DNA of 34,676 nt from Flectonema sp. DT1601 (taxonomy: Eukaryota; Euglenozoa; Diplonemea; Diplonemida; Diplonemidae): contig CAXHTC010000005.1 in assembly GCA_964019425.1 (NCBI GenBank), positions 1-34,676 on the forward strand, written 5' to 3'. The position numbers were made by a program, and so were the translations under genes. Of this stretch, positions 10,731-20,326 are shown piece by piece; positions within the stretch are counted from its first letter, which is position 1, and each line of letters begins with the position of its first letter. The notes under the pieces are model-generated. The model was given only the letters and a program-made list of their open reading frames with translations. It did no database searches and was not told the origin of the DNA.

Positions 10731-11102
10731 CTTTACTGTATTTGCTTAAATATGACCCTATGCTTAGTTACGTGACATCACTGTGTTCGACGTATTCCGC
10801 GGATCATACAAAGACCTCGATAAGAATATTACGATAAACATGTTCGTGTCATCGTAAGGCCCATTCTCGCCCTCAAATCATACAAAGACCTCGATAAGAA
10901 CGTAACATCTGCATCTCACATAAATGGGTTGCTATAGATTTAAAGAGGTTACGTTCTAAACGTATTTATGGTATTTGTAGTTGAATACGTAATTATCGTG
11001 TTTCGCAGCTTAAAGCCTCGCGACTCTAATCCTGTATCTAGCCCTACAGCTAGGCCTGACAGCCGCGTTTAGGCCCTTATTAACTGTTGGTGGAGTTTGT
11101 GT

Positions 11103-11190
11103 GCTGCGCAGCAACTGCGTGTTGTTGTTATACTCTTCGCGGATCATCGCGATCACGCTGATCAGCTCATCGTATGTAAACAATACGATG
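11103..11190. promoter_or_regulatory. Palindrome cluster upstream of cassette X3
   Basis: GCTGCGCAGC at 11103-11112, a decayed GATC-rich dyad (GATCATCGCGATCACGCTGATC), and the hairpin at 11168-11190. The middle palindrome is visibly degraded while the hairpin arms are intact. Confidence 0.45.
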
Positions 11191-11283
11191 TCACCTAACA
11201 TTGAAGTGCAGCGTATCAAGCCAGAGAAGGGTGATATAGGCCTACTAAGCAGGCAGTACACTCTAATAACCCTAACTAGTATT

Positions 11284-11722
11284 ACTATAGTATCACATAC
11301 ATATGCGGAAGGTCAAACGCATCTACGCTAAATAGGTAAATACGAACACGTCTCCGCGAAAGTGTTTGCTATAGGTTTAAAGGGGTTTATTGCGTTTATG
11401 GCGCTTTTAGGTCATTTTGTGCCTCACCACATAATTACGATGTTACGGTAAATAGGTTAATTACGTACCGACTACATCAACATGTGATCCACGATTACAC
11501 AAAGACCTCGATAAGAATATCAGGCGATATCCCTAATTTCCTTCTTTTACCATTCTCGCGCTTTAAAGATGTACCAAAACCATACAAAGACCTCGATAAG
11601 AATATCGTATTCCGCCATTTCGCGATGTACCAATAAATGGTTTGCTATAGATTTAAAGGGCTTTTGTGCACTTTCTCTCATTTTACCTCTTTTTGGCCCC
11701 ACTTTAAAGGGTGTTTTAGGTA
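11284..11722 (+). repeat. Motif cassette X3
   Basis: M3 11284, M1 11365 (81 bp), M2 11499 (134 bp on) and 11584, M1 11641 (57 bp on), half M1 near 11703 in the AAAGGGTGTTTT form. The tail (GGCGCGCC, TATCACCAAG, GCTGCGCGTAACGTGATATC) is shared with 17750-17820 and with unit C. Confidence 0.85.
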
Positions 11723-11863
11723 CTTTTACTGTGTTTACCTCTTTGGGCGCGCCACGAAATGGTATCACCAAGTTGTCGATAGCATGTTTGCTGCGCGTAA
11801 CGTGATATCTCCCAATAAACCGGAACGTAAGCGTTTTAGCGTCTAATGCCGCCACGCTTATTC

Positions 11864-12156
11864 CGTATTTACCTATTTAGCGTAGATGCGTTTGGCCTTC
11901 CGCATATGTATGTGATACTATAGTAATACTAGTTAGGGTTATTAGAGTGTACTGTCTGCTTAGTAGGGCCATGTTACCCTTCTCTGGCTTGATACGCTGC
12001 ACTTCAATGTTAGGTGACATCGTATTGTTTACATACGATGAGCTAATCACGGTGATGAGCGAAGAGTACAAGAACAACATTACGTGTAATGGAATTAGCT
12101 GCGCAGCATACAAGTACAACCACCGCTACCTACGGCTCTACGTCCTCTAAATAAGC
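11864..12156 (-). repeat. Right inverted repeat (about 293 bp)
   Basis: Reverse-complement partner of 9248-9549. M3 lies on the minus strand at 11902-11924. The hairpin arms are at 12018-12025 and 12033-12040, and GCTGCGCAGC is at 12098-12107. The outer end meets block Z/H-like sequence (GTATATGCTGCACAC). Confidence 0.8.
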
Positions 12157-12682
12157 GTATATGCTGCACACTGTCACTACACTGCACACAGTAAGTGCAT
12201 ACACTGTGAGCTTAGCCAACAACAGCAGCACTCTACTTGTGATGAATACTCTTCTGTAGACAGACAGAGTCCATTTACAAAGGCCCACTTTTAAGTATAG
12301 GCTTGCTAGAACAATAGAAGCATCTGTACTAGCTTCTGTATGTGCTTCTAGCAGTCAGCTGTGCATAGGCCAGCAAGGGACCTTACAGGAGAAGCCAATG
12401 TGTATACAGAGCAAAGACATGATGATCATCATGACTGCTGCAATGATAGAACACACAGTAAAGCTTAGTGTTCCCATTAGCACTGTAGAGCTACTGTACA
12501 CTGTAAGGAGTACTGTATAGGGAGAGTACGAGCCTAGCAGCGCGCAGTACAAAGAGTTAGACTGCACATGGAAAGGTTAACAACAACAAGCTGATGAATG
12601 TTATTGTGGAATGGCTGACTGCAGTTGATGAATGCCTTTAAGAACATATAGGATATGTTTAGATACACATTGTATGCGTCCC
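12157..12682. repeat. Block Z with short ACTGTA-rich repeats; no gene
   Basis: Words such as TACTGTACACTGTAAGGAGTA and TATAGGGAGAGTAC recur here and at about 13730-13830, and inverted at about 19050-19170. A perfect 16-bp palindrome, CATGATGATCATCATG, lies at 12418-12433. A TGTGGAATGGCTGACTGCAG stretch at about 12605 recurs inverted at about 19035. Open frames on both strands are short and overlap each other. Confidence 0.65.
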
Positions 12683-12969
12683 TACACTTGCCTTTGTCGC
12701 CCACACCCAAAGGCCACTTTTCACCGTACACGAAATAAGTGTAAACGTGAATATGTGCTTCTAGAGGTTGCATTACATGATATCGCGATTCGCAAGATCC
12801 GATTTGGACTTCCCAAATCTGGGAATACGAAAGTTGTGCTACGCAAACGGTTCATCGACATGATCATGTGGATTCCCAACAACGGCTTGGACGCTATTTA
12901 GCGTAATGCGCCAAAACACCTAAATAAACATGTGCATTCACATGTTTGTGTAGTTGATGCCGGCTGGCC
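12683..12969 (+). repeat. Block Y, copy 1 (287 bp)
   Basis: It is nearly identical to 14065-14351 and 14664-14950 and is also found inverted in the right arm, in repeat B and in unit C. On the plus strand it can be read as a frame ending in the peptide IPNNGLDAI, but other copies carry one-base length changes (for example one more A in the CCCAAAGGCC run), so the frame is not kept. A 9-bp-arm hairpin closes it at 12926-12947. Confidence 0.85.
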
Positions 12970-13089
12970 TTACGTGCAGCGAAACCAAACGCGACGTTCA
13001 CGAAACCACAACGTGTTGTGCATGTAGTGAATACCTTGATTACGGGCTCCAGAGGCTGGATCAGATGATACCGAGATCCGCGATATCAA

Positions 13090-13562
13090 ATGGCACACGC
13101 TAAATCTGGTATCCGGAAGTTGGGACATGATCTTCTTGTGTCAGGTGATTCTACTGACAGCTCCGGAACAAGAGGATGTCCTGTGATAGCTAGTGGTACA
13201 AGAGTAGCATCATATGCTACACGTAGCACTGCTATGCTTGTAGCTGGGGAGTACACAAGTACACTGTACTGTTACACGCACGCGTATCTTATGATGAGCA
13301 GGTATGTTGTGCATCAGCAAAGACATACATGAAGAACATTGTGCTAGCACAGTTAACTAAGTGCTTAGAGTATATGCTACACACAGTAAGTGGATACACT
13401 GTGAGTACATACAATCAGAGCAGTCCTGTGTATGGATACTCTATAGAGACTGTAGTTGTGTCCAGCAAGCAGTGCAGTGATGTACTCCACATCACTAGCA
13501 TGGCATGCTACATTAAGAAGATGGTTCTGTATACGTGCTTGCTCTACAGCAGCAATACGTAA
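13090..13562 (+). repeat. Block H, left-arm copy
   Basis: This matches 19275-19802 on the opposite strand. The left copy reads as two successive short frames, while the right copy reads as one 175-codon frame. Over the first 50 or so codons I see about eight amino-acid-changing differences against one silent, the opposite of what a conserved protein gives. A one-base length difference at about 13496 / 19378 also changes the frame. I therefore annotate repeat DNA rather than a gene. Confidence 0.75.
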
Positions 13563-13857
13563 TAGGCCAGCACTGAGTACAACTACAACACTGTAGAGCT
13601 GTAGCGCTGTAGAGTATACAGCGTAGAGTGTGGCTAACAGGCTTAGCTCACTATGCTCCTTGTAACTACACAGTACTTCGCTGCATGCAAAGCACTTCCT
13701 GCTGCAATGAACCGTTGGCACTGTAGAGCCACTGTACACACTGTAAGGAGTACTGTAGTACTGTATAGGGAGAGTACTAGCCTAGCAGCGCGCAGCACAA
13801 AGAGTTAGACTGCGCATGTAAACATTACAACTCTGCTGACGAATGTTATTGTGGAAT

Positions 13858-14351
13858 GGCTTCCCGCACTTGTAGTCCTTCCGGAACCGCAGGTGAGTCT
13901 CCGCGGGAGCCGCCTATAACTATTCAGGTGCCGCCCGGGGACCCGTGCAGCCAACACGTGTATACTTTGATACACAACAAATACATGCACGCCGCGAAAC
14001 ACGTGCACGGTTTGATCCCCAATTCGCTAGAGGCAAACGCGTGAATACACATGTCAACTCACGTTACACTTGCCTTTGTCGCCCACACCCAAAGGCCACT
14101 TTTCACCGTACACGAAATAAGTGTAAACGTGAATATGTGCTTCTAGAGGTTGCATTACATGATATCGCGATTCGCAAGATCCGATTTGGACTTCCCAAAT
14201 CTGGGAATACGAAAGTTGTGCTACGCAAACGGTTCATCGACATGATCATGTGGATTCCCAACAACGGCTTGGACGCTATTTAGCGTAATGCGCCAAAACA
14301 CCTAAATAAACATGTGCATTCACATGTTTGTGTAGTTGATGCCGGCTGGCC
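13858..14351 (+). repeat. Tandem duplication, copy 1 (shortened; ends in block Y copy 2)
   Basis: From CTTCCCGCACTTGTAGTCC to the end of block Y (Y at 14065-14351), this repeats at 14370-14950. It lacks an 83-bp segment that the second copy and the inverted copies carry, so it is the deleted form. It includes CGCAGGTGAGT, which looks like a splice donor, but no exon structure supports it. Confidence 0.8.
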
Positions 14352-14369
14352 CAGCCGCGTGTATACCTA

Positions 14370-14950
14370 GAATGACTTCCCGCACTTGTAGTCCTTCCCG
14401 AACCGCAGGTGAGTCTCCGCGGAGCCGCCTATAACTATTTCTACGAGCTGGTGATCATGACATGTAATCATGATATCGCGTATTAGTGCGTAACGCGTGT
14501 AACGCGAATGCACGTGTACAATCAGGTGCCGCCCCGGGGACCCGTGCAGCCAACACGTGTATACTTTGATACGCAACAAATACATGCACGTCGCGAAACA
14601 CGTGCACGGTTTGATCCCCAATTCGCTAGAGGCAAACGCGTGAATACACATGTCAACTCACGTTACACTTGCCTTTGTCGCCCACACCCAAAGGCCACTT
14701 TTCACCGTACACGAAATAAGTGTAAACGTGAATATGTGCTTCTAGAGGTTGCATTACATGATATCGCGATTCGCAAGATCCGATTTGGACTTCCCAAATC
14801 TGTGAATACGAAAGTTGTGCTACGCAAACGGTTCATCGACATGATCATGTGGATTCCCAACAACGGCTTGGACGCTATTTAGCGTAATACGCCAAAACAC
14901 CTAAATAAACATGTGCATTCACATGTTTGTGTAGTTGATGCCGGCTGGCC
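14370..14950 (+). repeat. Tandem duplication, copy 2 (full form; ends in block Y copy 3)
   Basis: Partner of 13858-14351. The extra 83 bp at 14440-14522 hold ATCATGA-type dyads and GCGTAACGCGTGTAACGCG. The same stretch appears inverted at about 18745-18835 and in unit C at about 24700-24785. Block Y copy 3 spans 14664-14950. Confidence 0.8.
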
Positions 14951-15240
14951 TTACGTGCAGCGAAACCAAACGCGACGTTCACGAAACCACAACGTGTTGT
15001 TCATATCGTGTAACACCTCAAAGGGTGTATTTAGCATTCTCGCGCTTCAGACCATAAAATGGATGTTAGCGATCAACGCAAATAACTATGTATTCGTACG
15101 GCACGTGTCATGACATGCGCAGTTGGTAAACAGTGGAATGGCTTGTACAGACTTAGGGAGGATTAGGTAAGTAACACGTTACGAGCAGCGGTACCATTTT
15201 AGGAGGCCTAAAACGCGGCTGTCAGGCCAAGCTGTAGGGC
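14951..15240. repeat. Left-arm connector; no gene
   Basis: This starts with TTACGTGCAGCGAAACC, shared with 12970-13030 and inverted in unit C at about 26,320-26,380. It then runs through sequence found inverted at about 17,920-18,240 of the right arm (GGATGTTAGCGATCAACGC, CAGTTGGTAAACAG). Short open frames only. Confidence 0.65.
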
Positions 15241-16403
15241 TAATACAGGATTATAAGCGTGGAGGCATTAGACGCTAAACGCTTACGTTCCGGTTTATTG
15301 GGAGATACCACGTTACGCGCAGCAAACATGCTATCGATAACTTGGTGATATCATTTCGTGGCGCGCCCAAAATAGGTAAACACAGCAAAGTGCCTAAAAC
15401 ACCCTTTAAATCGGTACCAAAAAGAGGTAAAATGAGAGAAAGTGCACAAAAGCCCTTTAAATCTATAGCAAACCAATTATAGGAACATCGCGAAGTGGCG
15501 AAATACGATATTCTTATCGAGGTCTTTGTATGGTTTTGGTACATCTTCAAGCGCGAGAATGGTAAAAGAAGGAAATCAGAGGTATTAACTTATAACTCTT
15601 ATCGAGGTCTTTGTGTAATCGGGGATCGCATGTTGATGTAGTCGTTACGTAATTAACCTATTTAACGTAACATCGTAATTATGTGGTGAGGCACAAAATG
15701 GCCTAAAAGCACCATAAACGCAATAAACCCCTTTAAATCTATAGCAAACACTTTCGCGGAGACGTGTTCGTATTCCACCCTTTTGCGTGGATCGCTCGGG
15801 GCTTCCGCATATGTATGTGATACTATAGTAATACTAGTTAGGGTTATTAGAGTATATATGTAAGCTAAGTAGGGACATGTCACCCCTTCACTTGCTTGGA
15901 ACACTCCACTTCAATGTTAGGTGCCATCGTATTGTTTACATACGATGAGCTGATCACGTGATCACGATGATGAGCGAAGAGTATAACAACAACACATAAG
16001 TTAGGTGCGCAGCACACAAACTCCACCAACAGTAAAAGGACAAAACCCCTTTAAAGCGGTACCAAAAAGAGGTAAAATGAGAGAAAGTGCACAAAAGCCC
16101 TTTAAATCTATAGCAAACCAATTATAGGAACATCGCGAAGTGGCGGAATACGATATTCTTATCGAGGTCTTTGTATGGTTTTGGTACATCTTCAAGCATG
16201 AGAATGGTAAAAGAAGGAATCAGAGGTATTAACAAATAACTCTTATCGAGGTCTTTGTGTAATCGTGGATCACATGTTGATGTAGTCGTTACGTAATTAA
16301 CCTATTACCGTAACATCGTAATTATGTGGTGAGGCACAAAATGACCTAAAAGCACCATAAACGCAATAAACCCCTTTAAACCTATAGCAAACACTTTCGC
16401 GGA
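15241..16403 (-). repeat. Minus-strand cassettes of the left arm
   Basis: The reverse complement carries the GGCGCGCC tail (about 15360), M1 at 15451-15474, M2s at about 15515 and 15598, M1 at 15723-15748, M3 at 15808-15830, the palindrome cluster with GATCACGTGATC (about 15952), and a second cassette with M1s at about 16096-16118 and 16370-16392. The M3 at 15808 is followed by the CGAGCGATCCACG text of unit A and the second unit C cassette, so both M3 contexts coexist here. Confidence 0.8.
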
Positions 16404-16530
16404 GACGTGTTCGTATTTACCTATTTAGCGTAGATGCGTTTGGCCTTCCGCATATGTATGTGATACTATAGTAATACTAGTTAGGGTTATTAGAGTGTAC
16501 TGTCTGCTTAGTAGGGCCATGTTACCCTTC
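16404..16530. repeat. Loop of the fold-back (127 bp)
   Basis: ACACTTTCGCGGA at 16391-16403 and TCCGCGAGTGT at 16531-16541 are the innermost pairing ends. The loop contains M3 on the minus strand (16450-16472) and the CCCTAAC-like word, so the fold-back point falls inside a cassette rather than at a module edge. Confidence 0.7.
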
Positions 16531-16536
16531 TCCGCG

Positions 16537-18557
16537 AGTGTTTGCTATAGGTTTAAAGGGGTTTATTGCGTTTATGGTGCTTTTAGGCCATTTTGTGCCT
16601 CACCGCATAATTACGATGTTACGGTAAATAGGTTAATTACGTAACGACTACATCAACATGTGATCCACGATTACACAAAGACCTCGATAAGAGTTATTTG
16701 TTAATACCTCTGATTTCCTTCTTTTACCATTCTCGTGCTTGAAGATGTACCAAAACCATACAAAGACCTCGATAAGAATATCGTATTCCGCCACTTCGCG
16801 ATGTTCCTATAATTGGTTTGCTATAGATTTAAAGGGCTTTTGTGCACTTTCTCTCATTTTACCTCTTTTTGACCCTGCTTTAAAGGGGTTAACGTACTTT
16901 ACTGTTTTGCTTAAATATGATCCTATGCTTAGTTCCGTTACATCACTGTGTTCGACGTATGCCGCGGATCGTACAAAGACCTCGATAAGAATATCGTATT
17001 TATGGTATTTGTAGTTGAATACGTAATTATCGTGTTTCGCAGCTTAAAGCCGCGCGACTCTAATCCTGTATCTAGCCCTACAGCTAGGCCTGACAGCCGC
17101 GTTTAGGCCCTATTTACTTTATGTGTTGTTATTATACTCTTCGCTCATCATCGTGATCACGTGATCAGCTCATCGTATGTAAACAATACGACGTCACCTA
17201 ACATTTGAAGTGGAGGGTTCCAAGCCAGAGAAGGGTAACATGGCGCTACTTAGCTTACATATACTCTAATAACCCTAACTAGTATTACTATAGTATCACA
17301 TACATATGCGGAAGGTCAAACGCATCTTACGCTAAATAGGTAAAATACGAACATGTCCCGCGAAAGTGTTTGCTATAGGTTTAAAGGGGTTTATTGCGTT
17401 TATGGTGCTTTTAGGTCATTTTGTGCCTCACCGCATAATTACGATGTTACGGTAAATAGGTTAATTACGTAACGACTACATCAACATGTGATTCACGATT
17501 ACACAAAGACCTCGATAAGAATATCAGGTGCTATCCCTAATTTCCTTCTTTTACCATTCTCGCGCTTTAAGATGTACCAAAACCATACAAAGACCTCGAT
17601 AAGAATCTCGTATTCCGCCACTTCGCGATGTTCCAATAAATGGCTTGCTATAGATTTAAAGGGCTTTTGTGCACTTTCTCTCATTTTACCTCTTTTTGGC
17701 CCCACTTTAAAGGGTGTTTTAGGTGCTTTTACTGTGTTTTACCTATTTTGGGCGCGCCACGAAATGGTATCACCAAGTTATCGATAGCATGTTTGCTGCG
17801 CGTAACGTGATATCTCCCAATAAACCGGAACGTAAGCGTTTAGCGTCTAATGCCTCCACGCTTATAATCCTGTATCTAGCCCTACAGCTTGGCCTGACAG
17901 CCGCGTTTAGGCCTCCTAAATGGTACCGCTGCTTGTGGAGAGTCCAACTGCGCGTAGCGATTGTCTTAATTACATGTGATTATCTTCTCGTGGTGCGACT
18001 ATCCGTTTTACAACGTCAAGCGCGAGAATGCTATTTAGCATGTAAATAAGTATTTGTGTGTGCGCAACATCATGTTCGCTGCGCGTAACGTGTTACTTAC
18101 CTAATTCTCCCTAAGCCTGTACAAGCCATTCTACTGTTTACCAACTGCGCATGTCATGCCACGTGTCGTACGAATGCATAGTGATTTGCGTTGATCGCTA
18201 ACATCCATTTATGGTCTGAAGCGCGAGAATGCTAAATACACCCTTTTAAAGTGTTACACGATATGCACAACACCGTAAACAGCGTGTTTGGTTTCGCTGC
18301 GCGTAAGGCCAGCCGGCATCAACTACACAAACACGTGAATGTACATGTTTATTTAGGTGTTTGGCGTATTACGCTAAACAGCGTCCAGGCCGTTGTTGGG
18401 GATCCACATGAGCATGTCGATAAACCGTTTTGCGGGGCACAACTTTCGTATTCCCAGATTTGAGAAATTCAAATTGGATCTTGCGAATCTCGATATCATC
18501 TGATCCAGCCTCTGGAAGCACATATTCACGTTTACACTTATTTCGTGTACGGTGAAA
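16537..18557 (+). repeat. Direct repeat B, copy 1 (about 2,021 bp)
   Basis: Every landmark recurs at +3,790 with no difference that I found. The left limit is AGTGTTTGCTATAGG (16537 / 20327) and the right limit is GGTGAAA (18557 / 22347). Inside are one cassette lacking M3 (M1 16541, M2 16675 and 16760, M1 16817), one full cassette (M3 17287, M1 17369, M2 17503 and 17587, M1-like 17644), M4 blocks and inverted Y. Short open frames merely follow the repeats. Confidence 0.92.
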
Positions 18558-20326
18558 GTGGCCTTTTGGGTGTGGGCGACAAAGGCAAGTGTAACGTGAT
18601 TTGACAGGTGCATTCACGTGTTTTGCCTCTAGCGAATTGGGATCAAACCGTGCACGTGTTTCGCGACGTGCATGTATTTGTTGCGTACCAAAGTATACAC
18701 GTATGGGCTGCACGGGCGGCGCACGGGCGTGCCCAGGGGCGGCGCCTGACTGCATACGCGCATTAGCGTTACACGCGTTACGCACTAGATACGCGATATC
18801 ATGATTACATGTCATGATCACCACTCGTAGAAATAGTTATAGGCGGCTTGCGTGGAAACTCACCTGCAGTTCGGGAAGGACTACAAGTGCGGGAAGCCAT
18901 TCTAGGTATACACGCGGCGGTGTGGGTACAGGGCTCTCAAAGGGACACCACGGTACGTGTAGGTACACATACAATGTGTATCTAAACATATCCTATATGT
19001 TTAAAGTCATTCATCAACTGCAGTCAGCCATTCCACAATAACATTCATCAGCTTGGTGTTGTTAATGATTACATGTGCAGTCTAACTCTTTGTACTGCGC
19101 GCTGCTAGGCTAGTACTCTCCCTATACAGTACTCCTTACAGTGTACAGTGGCTCTACAGTGCCAACGGTTCATTGCAGCAGGAAGTGCTTGTGCATGTAG
19201 CGAAGTACTGTGTAGTTACAAGGAGCATAGTGAGCTAAACCTGTTAGCCACACTAAGCTGTATACTCTACAGCTCTACAGTGTTGTAGTTGTACTCAGTG
19301 CTGGCCTATTACGTATTGCTGCTGCAGAGCAAGCACGTATACAGAACCATCTTCTTAATGTAGCATGCCATGCTGGGATGTGGAGTACATCACTGCACTG
19401 CTTGCTGGACACAACTACAGTCTCTACAGAGTATCCATACACAGGACTGCTCTGATTGTAGGTACTCACAGTGTATCCACTTACTGTGTGCAGCATATAC
19501 TCCAAGTACTTAGTTAACTGTGCTAGCACAATGTTCTTCATGCATGCCTTTGCTGCTGCACAACATACTTGCTCATCACGTGTGCACGTATTAACTAATA
19601 ATAAGATACGCGTGCGTGTAACATGTACAGTGTACTTGTACTCCCCAGCTACAGGCATAGCAGTGCTACGTGTAGCATATGATGCTACTCTTGTACCACG
19701 AACTATCACAGGACATCCTCTTGCTCCGGAGCTAGCAGTAGAAGCTACCGACACAAGAAGATCATGTCCCAACTTCCGGATCCCAGATTTAGCGTGTGTC
19801 ATTTGATATCGCGGATCTCGATATCATCTGATCCAGCCTCTGGAAGCACATATTCACGTTTACACTTATTTCGTGTACGGTGAAAAGTGGCCTTTGGATG
19901 TGGGCGACAACGGCAAGTGTAACGTGATTTGACATGTGTATTCACGTGTTTTGCCTCTAGCGAATTGGGGATCAAACCGTGCACGTGTTTCGCGACGTGC
20001 ATATATTTGTTGCGTACCAAAGTATACACGTATTGGCTGCACGGGCGCCACCTGCATGTACGCGCGCAGCTAATTCCATTACACGTAATGCTGTTCTTGC
20101 ACTCTTCGCGGATCACGTGATCACGTGATCAGCTCATCGTATGTAAACAATACGATGTCACCTAACATTGAAGTGGAGTGCTCCAAGCCAGTGAAGGGTA
20201 ACATGGCCATACTGAGTAGACACACACCTTAATAACCTTAACTAGTATCACTATAGTATCACATACATATGCGGAAGGTCAAACGCATCTACGCTAAATA
20301 GGTAAATACGAACACGTCTCCGCGAA
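18558..20326. repeat. Spacer between B copies: inverted Z, H and Y, then a cassette start
   Basis: It carries the inverted right-arm blocks to about 20,060. A palindrome cluster follows (GATCACGTGATCACGTGATC at about 20,110; hairpin at about 20,134-20,156) and M3 at 20250. The M3 here lies in CTTAACTAGTATCACTATAG, a slight variant. No gene. Confidence 0.7.
19275..19802 (-). repeat. Block H, right-arm copy (175-codon open frame, probably non-coding)
   Basis: This is the longest open frame in the window, starting at 19802 on the minus strand. It shows no signal peptide, no evident membrane segment and no motif I recognise; its end is rich in Thr (TTTTL). Compared with the left-arm copy at 13090, most differences change the amino acid and the frame is not shared throughout, so I do not call it a gene. 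Relict coding sequence cannot be excluded. Confidence 0.6.

Larger units (their letters stand above)
9248..12156. repeat. 2.9-kb segment bounded by long inverted repeats
   Basis: The sequence from GCTTATTTAGAGG at 9248 to 9549 recurs in inverted orientation from 11864 to 12156, ending CTCTAAATAAGC, with high identity over about 295-300 bp. Between the ends lie three head-to-tail cassettes (9488, 10292, 11284) and a GGCGCGCC-containing tail (about 11747). No transposase-like open frame is present and I see no target-site duplication in the flanks. It could be a non-autonomous terminal-inverted-repeat element, or simply two cassette arrays meeting head to head. I favour the second reading slightly, because the same cassette inverts elsewhere in the window. 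Confidence 0.7.
12683..16403 (+). repeat. Left arm of large fold-back
   Basis: Blocks Y, H, Z, the tandem duplication, the connector and two minus-strand cassettes (M3 at 15808-15830 and, in the loop, 16450-16472) appear in mirror order after 16,531. Examples: 13090 pairs with 19802, and 15261-15270 with 17848-17857. Differences in the pairing sums show several insertions and deletions between the arms, the largest being the extra Y-bearing duplication here. The outer boundary is approximate. Confidence 0.8.
16531..19925 (-). repeat. Right arm of large fold-back
   Basis: Mirror image of the left arm. Plus-strand cassettes occupy 16541-17870, then inverted Y (about 18305-18600), the CACGTG/GCGTTACG-rich stretch (about 18600-18900), inverted Z (about 18960-19280), inverted H (19275-19802) and part of inverted Y (about 19826-20055). 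The outer boundary is approximate. Confidence 0.8.

Noticed and set aside
9488-11722. CRISPR array suggested by regularly recurring short motifs
   Set aside because: Motif spacings are unequal, the spacers are themselves homologous between copies, and there are no cas genes.
12632-12901. Block Y frame ending IPNNGLDAI as a gene
   Set aside because: Other Y copies have one-base length differences in A and T runs that change the frame, and substitutions are not biased to silent sites.
13886-13898. Consensus-like splice donor CGCAGGTGAGT in the 13858 and 14370 copies
   Set aside because: It is kept also in inverted copies, but no acceptor, coding exon or transcript evidence goes with it; a single match is expected by chance.
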